Positions 24,050-32,857 of a stretch of DNA of 58,777 bases are shown in pieces. Positions within the stretch are counted from its first letter, which is position 1, and every line of letters starts with the position of its first letter. Source of the DNA: Mesorhizobium sp. LSHC420B00. GTDB taxonomy: Bacteria > Pseudomonadota > Alphaproteobacteria > Rhizobiales > Rhizobiaceae. Made by a program: the position numbers and the translations under genes. The stretch is taken from positions 113,364-172,140 of the forward strand of contig NZ_AYVY01000004.1 in NCBI RefSeq assembly GCF_000503055.1, in the 5' to 3' direction. The notes beneath the pieces were generated by a model. The model ran no database searches and was not told the DNA's origin. It saw only the letters and a program-made list of their open reading frames with translations.

Positions 24050-24859
24050 TCAGGCCATCAGCCATTCGTGCTCGGGCGCGTTGTGGAATTTCCACGTCCG
24101 CTTCGGTCCGGCCATGACGTTGAGATAATAGAGAACATAGCCGTGGCAGGCGGCGCAGGGGTGATAACCCTTGGGTACCAGCACGACGTCGCCGTCCTCG
24201 ATCGCCATCGCCTCGTCGAGCGAACGAGAGCCGTTCTGGTCGGCATCGGTGTAGACGCGCTGGAAAGCAAAGCCCTGCGGCGGGTTGAGGCGGTGGTAAT
24301 AGGTCTCTTCGAGATAGGATTCGGCCGGCAGATTGTCCTGGTCGTGCTTGTGCGGCGGATAGCTCGATGTGTGGCCGCCGGGCGTGATGACCTCGACCAC
24401 CAGCAGGGAATCGGCCGGCTCGCCCTCCGGCAGGACGTTGGTGACGTAGCGCGTGTTGGTGCCTTTGCCGCGGGTCTCCTGGCCGAGATCCTTCGGCGCA
24501 ATGATGCGGACCGGCAGACCGCCGCCAAGCCCCGGCGCCGAGCACACGGCGAGTTCGAGATCGGTATCGGCGCTCACCGACCACTCCGAGCCCTGCGGCA
24601 CATAGACCGACCACGGCTTGCCCTCGAACGGCGACATGCGTTCGCCCAGGAGCCCGAGATCCTTGCCGCCGGCCTTGACCTTGCCCTTGCCGGTGACGAA
24701 TACCAGACAGACCTCACGATCCGCGGTTTGCCCGGAAGCGGTGTCGCCGGGCCTCAGCCGATGCAGATCGAAGCCGACATAGGTCCAGCCGGCGTTTTGC
24801 GGCGTCACATGGGCTATGCGGCCGTGGCCCTTATTGGCTTTGACGAGCAGCTTCGACAT
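24050..24859 (-). CDS. iolB: 5-deoxy-glucuronate isomerase IolB
   Basis: Converts 5-deoxy-D-glucuronate to 5-dehydro-2-deoxy-D-gluconate in myo-inositol catabolism. The 269-residue double cupin contains the metal ligands in PPHKHDQDNLPAESYLEETYYHR (in parts: HKHDQD, EETYYHR) and the second cupin GDVVLVPKGYHPCAA. ATG 24859 has AAGGA six nt upstream; an ATG at 24865 overlaps the stop of the small membrane protein gene (ATGA) and is the alternative. It is the last gene of iolC-iolD-iolE-x-iolB. Confidence 0.95.
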   Translation of the reverse strand: MSKLLVKANKGHGRIAHVTPQNAGWTYVGFDLHRLRPGDTASGQTADREVCLVFVTGKGKVKAGGKDLGLLGERMSPFEGKPWSVYVPQGSEWSVSADTDLELAVCSAPGLGGGLPVRIIAPKDLGQETRGKGTNTRYVTNVLPEGEPADSLLVVEVITPGGHTSSYPPHKHDQDNLPAESYLEETYYHRLNPPQGFAFQRVYTDADQNGSRSLDEAMAIEDGDVVLVPKGYHPCAACHGYVLYYLNVMAGPKRTWKFHNAPEHEWLMA

Positions 24860-24861
24860 GG

Positions 24862-25080
24862 TCATTCCTTCGGTTTGGCGTTTGCCGATGGCTTGTCTTC
24901 GTCGGCCGGTTTGTAGAGGTAGAAAAACTGCCAGACCGCATAGCCGGCGAAGCCGAGCGCGATCACGCCCCAGAACGGCGTGCCGGTAGCGAATTCGATC
25001 ACCGACCAGACCAGGCAGACCGCGACAATGGCGACGCGCCGCCACAAAGGCCGGAAAAACGGGTGCTCGGAGTCTTTCAT
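24862..25080 (-). CDS. Small membrane protein, DUF3329-like
   Basis: A 72-residue protein, MKDSEHPFFRPLWRRVAIVA..., with two membrane segments (about 15-33 and 37-55) and a charged Lys/Glu-rich tail. Proteins of this layout sit next to iolE and iolB in several rhizobia as far as I recall; the function is unknown. It lies 42 bp after iolE and overlaps the start region of iolB, so it is part of the operon and may be made in proportion to it. A role at the membrane in inositol use is only inferred from position. Confidence 0.7.
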   Translation of the reverse strand: MKDSEHPFFRPLWRRVAIVAVCLVWSVIEFATGTPFWGVIALGFAGYAVWQFFYLYKPADEDKPSANAKPKE

Positions 25081-25122
25081 CGGATAAACGCCGGCATCGG
25101 GTCAGCCCTTCCTCGCGAACTC

Positions 25123-26040
25123 TCAAGCATTGGGAAAGCCCAGTGTCTCAACCGTATAGCCGGCCGCCGTCATCACCCGCATCAATTCCTTGTAGCCGAC
25201 CTGTGCCATCTTGAGTGGCGGGTTCTTCTTCGGATCCTGCTCGGCCTCGACCACGAACCAGCCTTCATAGCCGTGGTTGGCGAGCCTCTGGACGATGGCG
25301 CCAAAATCCAGCGATCCATCTCCCGGCACGGTGAAGGCACCAAGTGCTACCGCGTCGAGGAAGGATTGCTTGTTGCGATCCAGCTTTTGGATCACCTGCA
25401 TGCGTACGTCCTTGACATGCACGTGGTTGATGCGCCGGTGGTGGTTGTCTATCGCGCGCAGCACATCGCCGCCGGCAAAGGCCAGGTGACCGGCATCGAG
25501 CAGCAGCGGAATGCCCTCTCCCGAATAGCGCATGAAAGCGTCGAGCTCCGGCTCGGTCTCGATCACCGCCGCCATATGATGATGGTAGGAGAGCGGCATG
25601 CCTTGCCCGGCACACCATTCGCCGAACTCGGTTAGCCGCCTAGCGTAGGCTTTCATCTCATCGTCCGACAGCCTCGGCTTGATGGCAAGCGGTTTCGAGC
25701 GGTCGCCCTGGATGGAACGGCCGACTTCACCATAGACGATGCAGGGCGCATTCACCGCCTTGAACAGGTCGATCATCGGCTGGATACGAACCTTGTTCTT
25801 CGCCATGTCTTCGTCGACCAGCGTCCCGGAGAACCAGCCGCCGCACAGCGTCACGTCGGCCTCTTTCAGGATCGGCAGCATGATCTCCGGATCGTTGGGA
25901 AAGCGGCGGCCCATTTCCATGCCGGTAAAGCCGGCCGAGCGCGACTGGCGCAGGCACTCCTCCAGCGACACATCATCGCTGAGTTCGGCAAGATCGTCGT
26001 TCCACCATGCAATCGGGGACATGCCCAGTTTGGCTTTCAA
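25123..26040 (-). CDS. iolE: myo-inosose-2 dehydratase IolE, TTG start
   Basis: Dehydrates 2-keto-myo-inositol to 3D-(3,5/4)-trihydroxycyclohexane-1,2-dione. A 305-residue xylose isomerase-like TIM barrel starting MKAKLGMSPIAWWNDDL. The first codon is TTG at 26040, preceded by GGAG at 7-nt spacing; homologues begin with this same sequence, so I prefer it to the internal ATG 18 bases later. Conserved parts include SAGFTGMEMGRRFPND, LSYHHHMAAVIETE and the metal-site region LLLDAGHLAFAGG. Follows iolD in the operon. Confidence 0.95.
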   Translation of the reverse strand: MKAKLGMSPIAWWNDDLAELSDDVSLEECLRQSRSAGFTGMEMGRRFPNDPEIMLPILKEADVTLCGGWFSGTLVDEDMAKNKVRIQPMIDLFKAVNAPCIVYGEVGRSIQGDRSKPLAIKPRLSDDEMKAYARRLTEFGEWCAGQGMPLSYHHHMAAVIETEPELDAFMRYSGEGIPLLLDAGHLAFAGGDVLRAIDNHHRRINHVHVKDVRMQVIQKLDRNKQSFLDAVALGAFTVPGDGSLDFGAIVQRLANHGYEGWFVVEAEQDPKKNPPLKMAQVGYKELMRVMTAAGYTVETLGFPNA

Positions 26041-26086
26041 GTCGTCACTCCAATTTCTGACATTCGAGGCGGCGTTGGCGGGCGCG

Positions 26087-27931
26087 TTAAAACCGCCGCC
26101 CGCTCAGCGCTTCCTCATATTTCTTGCGCGCCGCGTTCACTTGCGGCCGTGCCGAGACTTCCGGCACTGCGACATCCCACCAGCTTCCACCGGCCTCGGT
26201 CGAAGCCAGCGGGTCGGTGTCGATGACCAGCACGGTCGTTCGCGTATTCTTCTTCGCTTGCGCCAGGGCCGTTTCCAGCCCGGCGATCGACGCCACTTTT
26301 TCGGCAATCGCACCCATGCTTGCAGCATGCGCGGCGAAGTCGATCTCGGGCAAGGTCTCGTGACGAGCGTCCTTCAGCAAATTGTTGAAGTTGGCGCCGC
26401 CGGTCGCCATCTGCAGCCGGTTGATGCAGCCATAGCCGCGGTTGTCGAGCAGCACGATGGTCAGCTTGAGGCCGAGCATAACCGACGTAGCGACCTCGGA
26501 ATTGAGCATCAGGTAGGAGCCGTCGCCGATCATCACCACAACCTCCTCGTCGGGCTTGGCCATCTTGACGCCAAGCCCGCCGGCGATTTCGTAGCCCATG
26601 GTCGAGAAGCCGTATTCGGCATGATAGGAGCCGGGCGCGCCCGCCTGCCATAGCTTGTGCAATTCGCCGGGCAAGCCGCCGGCGGCATGGAGCAGTACCA
26701 CGCCGGAGCCCATGGCGCGCTGTACGGCGCCGATCACCTGCGCGTCGGACGGATAGGCGGCATTGGTCGACGCCGTCACCTTGCCGGCATCCGCCTGCCA
26801 GTCCTTCTTGCCGCTGATCGCATTGTCGGTCCAGCCAGAAGGAGCTTTCCAGCCTTTCAGCGCCGCACCGAGTTCGGCGAGCCCTTCAGCCGCATCGGCG
26901 ACCAGCGGCAGCGCCTGGTGCTTTCCGGCATCGAAAGGCTGGACGTTGAGCCCGATCATGGTCTTGCCGGAATTCTTGAACAACGCCCAGGAGCCAGTGG
27001 TGAAATCCTGCAGCCTGGTGCCGACGGCAAGCACGACGTCGGCCTCTTCGGCCAGCCTGTTGGCAGCCGAAGTGCCGGTAACGCCGACCGCCGCCATGTT
27101 CAGCGGATGATCGTCGGGCAGCGAGGATTTGCCGCCTTGCGTCTCGCACACCGGAATGCCAGCGTCTTGCGCCAGCTTCGCCAATTCATCCGACGCTTGC
27201 GAATAGAGCACGCCACCGCCGGCAATCACCAATGGCTTCTTCGCGCTCTTCAGCGCCGCCACTGCAGCTGCTAACTCTTGGCGGTCCGGGCGCGCTCGCC
27301 GCTGGGTCCAGAGCCGCTCGGCAAAGAAACTCTCGGGATAATCATAGGCCTCGGCCTGCACGTCCTGGCACAGCGCCAGCGTTACCGGGCCACACTCAGC
27401 CGGATCGGTCAGCACCTGCATGGCGCGGTTGAGCGCCGGCATGATCTGCTCCGGCCGGGTGATGCGGTCGAAATAGCGCGACACCGGCCTGAGGCAGTCA
27501 TTGACCGTCGCCGTACCGTCGGAAAAATCCTCGGCTTGCTGCAGGACGGGATCGGGAATGCGATTGGCGAAGACGTCGCCGGGCAGAAACAGGACAGGCA
27601 ACCTGTTTACATGCGCAAGTGCTGCCGCCGTCACCATATTCAGCGCGCCAGGGCCGATCGAACTGGTCGCCGCCATGAAGCGGCGGCGGAAATTGGACTT
27701 GGCATACGCGATCGCCGCATGCGCCATCGCTTGCTCGTTATGGGCACGGAACGTCGGCAATTCGTCGCGGACCTGGTAGAGCGCCTCGCCGACGCCGGCG
27801 ACATTGCCGTGGCCGAAGATTGCCCAGACGCCGCCGAAGATCGGCACTTTCTTGCCGTCGATCTCGGCCATCTGTTGGGCAAGAAAGCGGGTCAGCGCCT
27901 GCGCCATCGTCAGGCGGATTGTCTTGGTCAT
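26087..27931 (-). CDS. iolD: 3D-(3,5/4)-trihydroxycyclohexane-1,2-dione acylhydrolase IolD
   Basis: Thiamine diphosphate enzyme that opens the inositol-derived ring to 5-deoxy-glucuronate. The 614-residue protein begins MTKTIRLTMAQALTRFLAQQ and contains the IFGHGNVAGVGEAL segment, the FAD/TPP middle domain (KKPLVIAGGGVLYS), and the TPP motif GDGSYLMLNSEVATSVMLGLKLT with 29-residue spacing to the Asn region. A GGAGG site precedes ATG 27931. It lies between iolC and iolE on the minus strand with short gaps, in the normal order. Confidence 0.96.
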   Translation of the reverse strand: MTKTIRLTMAQALTRFLAQQMAEIDGKKVPIFGGVWAIFGHGNVAGVGEALYQVRDELPTFRAHNEQAMAHAAIAYAKSNFRRRFMAATSSIGPGALNMVTAAALAHVNRLPVLFLPGDVFANRIPDPVLQQAEDFSDGTATVNDCLRPVSRYFDRITRPEQIMPALNRAMQVLTDPAECGPVTLALCQDVQAEAYDYPESFFAERLWTQRRARPDRQELAAAVAALKSAKKPLVIAGGGVLYSQASDELAKLAQDAGIPVCETQGGKSSLPDDHPLNMAAVGVTGTSAANRLAEEADVVLAVGTRLQDFTTGSWALFKNSGKTMIGLNVQPFDAGKHQALPLVADAAEGLAELGAALKGWKAPSGWTDNAISGKKDWQADAGKVTASTNAAYPSDAQVIGAVQRAMGSGVVLLHAAGGLPGELHKLWQAGAPGSYHAEYGFSTMGYEIAGGLGVKMAKPDEEVVVMIGDGSYLMLNSEVATSVMLGLKLTIVLLDNRGYGCINRLQMATGGANFNNLLKDARHETLPEIDFAAHAASMGAIAEKVASIAGLETALAQAKKNTRTTVLVIDTDPLASTEAGGSWWDVAVPEVSARPQVNAARKKYEEALSGRRF

Positions 27932-27966
27932 GTCGTTTTCCTCCGCAGTCCTTATGCCGCGCCTTC

Positions 27967-29901
27967 TTATGCTGCTTTGCGGCCGCGCACGGCAAGCCAT
28001 GCCTCGGTCAGCCTCTCGAAGCGCGACGCCATGTCGGCAACCGCCTCATCGTCCGACATCTTGCCGGCAAGCCATTGTTCGGCCGCGTTGATGAAGATGG
28101 TACGGCCGACAGCGAAACCCTTGACGATGGGCGCCTTGGCGGTGGCGGCGAAGGCCGCTTCCAATTCGTCCTGCGGTGCTTCCAAACCCAGCAGTACAAT
28201 CCCGCGGCACCACGGATCGTTCTTCAGGATCACCGCCTCGATCTTTGCCCATGCGCCGGTCGATGCCTGCGGTTCGAGCTTCCACCAGTCGGGCTTGATG
28301 CCGAGTGCGTAGAGTTCCTCAAGCGCCCGCGGGATGGTCATGTCGTCGAGCTTGCCGTGCTTGCCGGCTATGATCTCGACCAGAAGTTCTCTCCCCACTT
28401 TCCGCGCGGCCTCGAACAAAGCGCGCAGTTTCTGCTGCTGTTCGCTCTTCAGCGCCGCGGGATCGTCGGGATGATAGAAGCACAGGCATTTGATGCAGTG
28501 GTCGACCGGCCATTCGGTCAGTTGCGAGCCTATGTCTTGCGAGAACTCGAAGCGAAGCGGCCGCGAACCCGGCAACTCGACCGGCCGGCCGAGCCAGGCG
28601 AAGGAATGGTGGGCGAATTCGAACATCGCCTCGCGCCCGTATTTTTCGTCGAGCAGCATGCCATAGCCGCCGCGGCCAGCCGCGACCTTTGCCGCAGCCT
28701 TGACCGTCAGCACCTTGAAAGCCGGGATTCGCGACGGATCGGCGCCGGCCTTTGCCGCGACGTCCTCCAGCTGGACGCGGTGGTCGCAGGCGAACGCCAT
28801 CAGAGAGGGGATGTCGCGCCGGCGCGTGGTCGCCCAATGGATGTGGTTGATCGCCTCGTCCTTGCGCAGCGCCAGATGCTTGCTGCCGTTTTTCAGGAAG
28901 AACTGCAATTCCTCGAAAGTCGGGTATTCAGGTGCGCAGAGCAGCCGCGATACGGCAAAGGCGCCGCAGGCATTGGCCCAGGTCGCGGCCGTCGCCAGGC
29001 TTTCCTCGCCGAGCCAGCCGCGCAGGAAGCCCGACATGAAAGCGTCGCCGGCGCCGAGCACATTGTAGACCTCGATCGGAAACCCCTTGCCGACGATACC
29101 GTCCTCGAGATCGTCGCTGATCGGCCCGTCATAGACGATGCAGCCCATGGCACCGCGCTTCAGCACTATGGTCGCCGTCGACAGCGAGCGGATGGTTTTC
29201 AGCGCGCTCAGGCAATCGTCTGCGCCGGAGGCGATCATGATCTCCTCTTCGGTGCCGACGATGAGATCGCAGTCGGGCAGCACCGTCTTCAACTGCGCCG
29301 AGACGCGGTCGGATTTCACATAGCGCTCGAAGCCTTCGGCATGGCCGGCGAGGCCCCACAGGTTAGGGCGGTAGTCGATGTCGAACACCACCTTGCCGCC
29401 CTTGGCCTTCATGACACGGATCGCCTTGCGTTGCGCGGCGTCGCTGTTGGGCCGTGAAAAATGCGTGCCGGTGACGACGACCGCGCGTGCTGAAGCAATG
29501 AAGGCCTCATCGATATCGTCTTCCGAAAGCGCCATGTCGGCGCAATCGCTGCGATAGAAGATCATCGGCGAGACGCCCTCATCCTCGACCGACAGCAGCA
29601 CCAGGGCGGTCAGCCGCTCCGGATCGGTCTTGAGGCCTTGGACCGAAACGCCCTCGCGGGTCAGCTGCTCGCGGATGAAGCGGCCCATCTGCTCATTGCC
29701 GACGCGGGTGAGCAACGCCGAGCGCAGGCCGAGCCTGGCAGTGCCGACCGCGATATTGGCTGGACAGCCGCCGACCGACTTGGCAAAGGAGGTGATATCT
29801 TCCAGGCGCGAGCCGATCTGCTGGCCGTAGAGATCGACGGACGCACGGCCGATCGTGATGATGTCGAGCGGCGCATGTCTCGCTTCCACGGCTTCGCCCA
29901 T
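27967..29901 (-). CDS. iolC: Bifunctional IolC: 5-dehydro-2-deoxygluconokinase fused to DUF2090 aldolase-like domain
   Basis: A 644-residue fusion. Residues 1-325 form a PfkB-family sugar kinase (DIITIGRASVDLYGQQIGS, VGGCPANIAVG, catalytic VLGAGDAFMSGFL) that phosphorylates 5-dehydro-2-deoxy-gluconate. Residues about 335-644 are DUF2090, which in this fusion is annotated as the 5-dehydro-2-deoxyphosphogluconate aldolase, replacing a separate IolJ. The fusion is usual in alphaproteobacteria. The gene heads the iolCDE-x-B operon; the upstream gap holds a perfect GGAA-N6-TTCC site (29999-30012) and a near match (29969-29982), consistent with control by the RpiR-family regulator at 31859-32725. 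Confidence 0.95.
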   Translation of the reverse strand: MGEAVEARHAPLDIITIGRASVDLYGQQIGSRLEDITSFAKSVGGCPANIAVGTARLGLRSALLTRVGNEQMGRFIREQLTREGVSVQGLKTDPERLTALVLLSVEDEGVSPMIFYRSDCADMALSEDDIDEAFIASARAVVVTGTHFSRPNSDAAQRKAIRVMKAKGGKVVFDIDYRPNLWGLAGHAEGFERYVKSDRVSAQLKTVLPDCDLIVGTEEEIMIASGADDCLSALKTIRSLSTATIVLKRGAMGCIVYDGPISDDLEDGIVGKGFPIEVYNVLGAGDAFMSGFLRGWLGEESLATAATWANACGAFAVSRLLCAPEYPTFEELQFFLKNGSKHLALRKDEAINHIHWATTRRRDIPSLMAFACDHRVQLEDVAAKAGADPSRIPAFKVLTVKAAAKVAAGRGGYGMLLDEKYGREAMFEFAHHSFAWLGRPVELPGSRPLRFEFSQDIGSQLTEWPVDHCIKCLCFYHPDDPAALKSEQQQKLRALFEAARKVGRELLVEIIAGKHGKLDDMTIPRALEELYALGIKPDWWKLEPQASTGAWAKIEAVILKNDPWCRGIVLLGLEAPQDELEAAFAATAKAPIVKGFAVGRTIFINAAEQWLAGKMSDDEAVADMASRFERLTEAWLAVRGRKAA

Positions 29902-29968
29902 TCGAACCTCCCATCGGCTTTGTTGTCTTGGGTAACACGCGCGAGCGGCAGCGTGGCGCCGGTAATAT

Positions 29969-29982
29969 GAAATAATAATTCC
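29969..29982. promoter_or_regulatory. Secondary IolR-type site, GAAA-N6-TTCC
   Basis: One mismatch from the GGAA-N6-TTCC operator. It is 12 of 14 identical to the site at 41339-41352 before the inositol ABC operon, supporting a shared regulator. Lies between the perfect site and iolC. Confidence 0.5.
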
Positions 29983-29998
29983 AATCCATAGTCAATAT

Positions 29999-30012
29999 GG
30001 AACGAGCATTCC
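29999..30012. promoter_or_regulatory. IolR-type operator GGAA-CGAGCA-TTCC upstream of iolC
   Basis: Perfect match to GGAA-N6-TTCC, the palindrome reported for the RpiR-family repressor IolR of Sinorhizobium meliloti. It lies 98 bp before the iolC start. On the minus strand a possible -35 element TTGACT follows it, so a bound repressor would block the promoter. An RpiR gene lies 1.9 kb away. Confidence 0.65.
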
Positions 30013-30102
30013 CAAGGCCGAAAAGTGCTCTGCAAAGGCCGGCGCGGTGAGAAACTTTGAAGTCAGACGAACGTCAAGCGTCTGCCGCTGAAACCAGCTG
30101 AT

Positions 30103-30831
30103 TTACCAAGGAAGCGGGCCGTCATCGTTGAAGTACCCGGCGGTCGGGCCATTGGCGTCCAGGGTCGCCAGGTGAATGACGATCTCGGCTGCCTGCTGCA
30201 CCGTGCGCTGACCTTTATACCCATTGAGATCGGTGGCGGTATAGCCGGGCGCCGCGGCGTTGACCTTGATGCCCTGGAGCGCGAGCTCCCTGGCGAAGCC
30301 CACGGTGATGGCGTTCAAGGCTGTCTTGGAGCTGCCGTAGCCCATCATATTGACGGCGTGATTCGCGGTGGCGGGATCGAGCGCCCGGCCGATGGACCCG
30401 GTGGAGCTGCTCACCATCACGATACGGGCAGCAGGTGCTGCCAGCAGCAGCGGCAGGAATGCCTGTGTCACGCGGATCGGGCCGAAGACATTGACGTCGT
30501 AGGTGGCCTGGATGTCGGCGATCCGCTGCTGGCTCGGCGGCAGGTCGTAATTGATGGCGACGCCGGCGTTGTTCACCAGCACGTCGAGGCAGGGGCTGGC
30601 CTGCCCGAGCGCCTTGGCTGCCGCCTTCACACTGTCATCCCTCGTGACGTCCAGCTCAAGCCACTCTGCGTCGAGGCCTTCCGCGCACAATGCCTGCGCC
30701 GCCGCCATGCCGCGTTCGGCGCTCCTGGCGCCGAGCCAGACCTTGAAGCCCATGGTCGCCAGTCGCCGGGCGATTTCGCGGCCTATACCCTTGTTGGCGC
30801 CGGTCACCAGCGCGGTCTTCGAAGTCGTCAT
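30103..30831 (-). CDS. SDR-family oxidoreductase (carbonyl reductase-like)
   Basis: A 242-residue classical short-chain dehydrogenase. The start MTTSKTALVTGANKGIGREIARRL gives the cofactor motif TGANKGIG, with LDVTRDDS, NNAGVAINYDLPP and the catalytic YGSSKTALNAITVGFARELA. The C-terminus GYFNDDGPLPW is typical of carbonyl reductase-like SDRs acting on small aldehydes or ketones. A GGAGAG site precedes ATG 30831. It is divergent from an AraC regulator, so the pair forms a module inserted between the iol operon and its likely regulator. It is probably unrelated to inositol. Confidence 0.85.
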   Translation of the reverse strand: MTTSKTALVTGANKGIGREIARRLATMGFKVWLGARSAERGMAAAQALCAEGLDAEWLELDVTRDDSVKAAAKALGQASPCLDVLVNNAGVAINYDLPPSQQRIADIQATYDVNVFGPIRVTQAFLPLLLAAPAARIVMVSSSTGSIGRALDPATANHAVNMMGYGSSKTALNAITVGFARELALQGIKVNAAAPGYTATDLNGYKGQRTVQQAAEIVIHLATLDANGPTAGYFNDDGPLPW

Positions 30832-30968
30832 TTCGGTCTCTCCATTTTTCTTGTGGAAGACCCACAAATGGCGCGAGGCAGCGGGCGCCGCGCGCCGGAA
30901 ATTCTCAGGCTCTTGCCTAATCCTCTCACGCTGTTGCGCGGCCAGCGTGAATGCGCGATGCTGGCGCA

Positions 30969-31862
30969 ATGAACGAGGCGCTGCAGGAGTTGATCGAGAT
31001 CGCCGGCCGCCATGCGCGCGGGCGACGAACAAGAACGGCGGTTCCCCGCGTTTCGATCGGCTGCAGCGAAGTCGCCACGGCACCATTGCCGGGTGTGTGG
31101 GGGTCGGGGATCTTATTCGTATTGCAGGGCGCAAAGACGGTCCTGATCGGCTCCCGGGCTCTTCGTTACAAGCCGGCCAGCTATTTCATCTACACTGTCG
31201 AGACGCCCACTATCAGCCAGATAGTCGAAGCGAGCGCGGCGCGTCCTTATCTGGCCATTGGCTTGACCCTTGACCTGCAAGCCGTCGCCGCGCTCCTCGT
31301 CGAGCACGCGCCAGCCCTCGGTGGCGACAGTTTCTTCTCCACCACTCCCGTTGATGACGATCTGCTCGACGCGTTGCGTCGAATGATGCGGTTGCTTGAC
31401 CGGCCAGCGGAGATTCCCGTGCTCGCGACCATGCTCGAGCGGGAGATGCTGTTTCGGCTCCTGCAAGGCCCCCAGGGCGGAAAGCTTCGTGAACTTGCGC
31501 GCGCCGATGGCCATCTGTCCCGGATCGGCAGGGCGATCGCCTGGATCCGTTCGCACCCCCATCAGCCGGTCCGGGTCGGCGATCTGGCCGAGATCGCCCA
31601 TATGAGCAGTGCTGCGTTTTATCGTCACTTCAAGGCGGCGACGGCCATGAGCCCAATCCAGTATCAAAAGCAAATCCGCTTGCTGGAAGCCCGCCATCTG
31701 CTGATTGCTCAGCCGGGCAACGTGGCGCGTGTCGCCTTCGCTGTCGGCTATGAGAGTGCTTCCCAGTTCAGCCGGGAGTATGCCCGCCAGTTCGGGTCGC
31801 CGCCTGCCCGCGACGCAGCGCGGCTTTTGGCAGAAGGCGAAACGGCAATAGAGGTGATCTAG
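30969..31862 (+). CDS. AraC-family transcriptional regulator
   Basis: A 297-residue regulator with an N-terminal AraC_N-type cupin (GVWGSGILFVLQGAKTVLIG) and a C-terminal double HTH (about 195-290): VGDLAEIAHMSSAAFYRHFKAATAMSP, then VARVAFAVGYESASQFSREYARQFG. Divergent from the SDR gene at 30103-30831 across 137 bp, a frequent pairing in which the AraC protein activates the reductase gene in response to a small molecule, often an aldehyde. Its stop codon overlaps the end of the convergent RpiR gene by four bases. Confidence 0.88.
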   Translation: MNEALQELIEIAGRHARGRRTRTAVPRVSIGCSEVATAPLPGVWGSGILFVLQGAKTVLIGSRALRYKPASYFIYTVETPTISQIVEASAARPYLAIGLTLDLQAVAALLVEHAPALGGDSFFSTTPVDDDLLDALRRMMRLLDRPAEIPVLATMLEREMLFRLLQGPQGGKLRELARADGHLSRIGRAIAWIRSHPHQPVRVGDLAEIAHMSSAAFYRHFKAATAMSPIQYQKQIRLLEARHLLIAQPGNVARVAFAVGYESASQFSREYARQFGSPPARDAARLLAEGETAIEVI

Positions 31863-32725
31863 GCCTTGCGCTTGCGGCCGCTATCGCGCCGCTTCTCGCC
31901 GACGGCAACGGTCAGCGCCATGGCCAAAGCCATCGTCGCCGACAGCGAGCGGAAGCCGGCGAAATCGGCCTCGGCGACCTCGAACCAGACCCTGGCGAAT
32001 TGGGCGAGCGGCGAAAAAGAGCTGTCGGTGATCGCCACGATCGGCACGCCTTGCTCCGAAATGACGCGCGCCTCCTCGATGGTGGCAGGGGCATAGGGCG
32101 AAAAGCTGATGGCGATGACGGCATCCCTTGGAGAGGCAAAGCCGATCATCTCCGCGTTCAGGCCGGCGGCCGATTCGATCAGCTGGTTGCGGATCTTGAG
32201 CTTGCCCAACGCATAGGCGATATAGGAGGCGACCGGGTAGGAGCGCCGCTTGGCCAGCACATAAATGGTTTCCGCCTTGGCCAGAACGGCGATTGCGTCT
32301 TCGAAATGGTCTTCATTCAGCGTGCGCGAAATGTCGTTGAGCGAGGTGCTGGCTGCGGCGACGAAACCGTCGAAAATCGCCCGGTGCCCGGCGCCTTCCT
32401 CGGCCTTGGCGCGCAATGCCGCCAGCCTTTCATCGTAGGACGAGTTGCGCTCGCGCAGGCGCTCGCGAAACACCAGCTGCAGGCTGGTGAAACCGTCAAA
32501 GCCAAGCTGCTGGGCAAAGCGGATCAGGGTCGAAGGCTGAACACCGGCGGAGGCGGCGATGCTGGCAGCGGTGCCGAAGGCGATATCGTCGGGGTTGTCG
32601 AGCGCATGGGCGGCGATCTGGGCGATACGTTTCGGCAGGCTCTGACGCCGCTCCAGGATCGTCGCCCGCAGCGTTTCGAAATCGCGCGGCACCCGTTCGT
32701 CCATCGTCGCTCCGCCCAGGCTCAT
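31859..32725 (-). CDS. iolR: RpiR-family regulator, IolR-like
   Basis: A 288-residue regulator (ATG 32725; ATG 32704 is an alternative with GGAG at better spacing). N-terminal RpiR HTH (about 10-85): LPKRIAQIAAHALDNPDDIAFGTAASIAASAGVQPSTLIRFAQQLGF, given here in parts, with SIAASAGVQPSTLIRF as the recognition segment. C-terminal SIS sugar-phosphate domain (about 130-260): ETIYVLAKRRSYPVASYIAYAL and VIAISFSPYAP. In Sinorhizobium the iol repressor is of this family. Divergent from a Gfo/Idh/MocA gene and close to iolC, whose promoter carries the matching operator. The symbol is inferred from context. Confidence 0.82.
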   Translation of the reverse strand: MSLGGATMDERVPRDFETLRATILERRQSLPKRIAQIAAHALDNPDDIAFGTAASIAASAGVQPSTLIRFAQQLGFDGFTSLQLVFRERLRERNSSYDERLAALRAKAEEGAGHRAIFDGFVAAASTSLNDISRTLNEDHFEDAIAVLAKAETIYVLAKRRSYPVASYIAYALGKLKIRNQLIESAAGLNAEMIGFASPRDAVIAISFSPYAPATIEEARVISEQGVPIVAITDSSFSPLAQFARVWFEVAEADFAGFRSLSATMALAMALTVAVGEKRRDSGRKRKA

Positions 32726-32857
32726 CGTCGGTTCCCTCTGTGCCCCATCATAGCGGACCTGTGCAAGAACACCATAAAAAATGAGACAAGCGTTCCATTT
32801 GCAAACAAAATGGACTAATTCATCCACACAAAATTTTGCACACAGGGAGGCAAGCGG

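Noticed and set aside
24865..25126. Extended iolB frame starting near 25126
   Set aside because: The extra part overlaps the small membrane protein gene in another frame and lacks cupin sequence; start at 24859 or 24865 fits the family.
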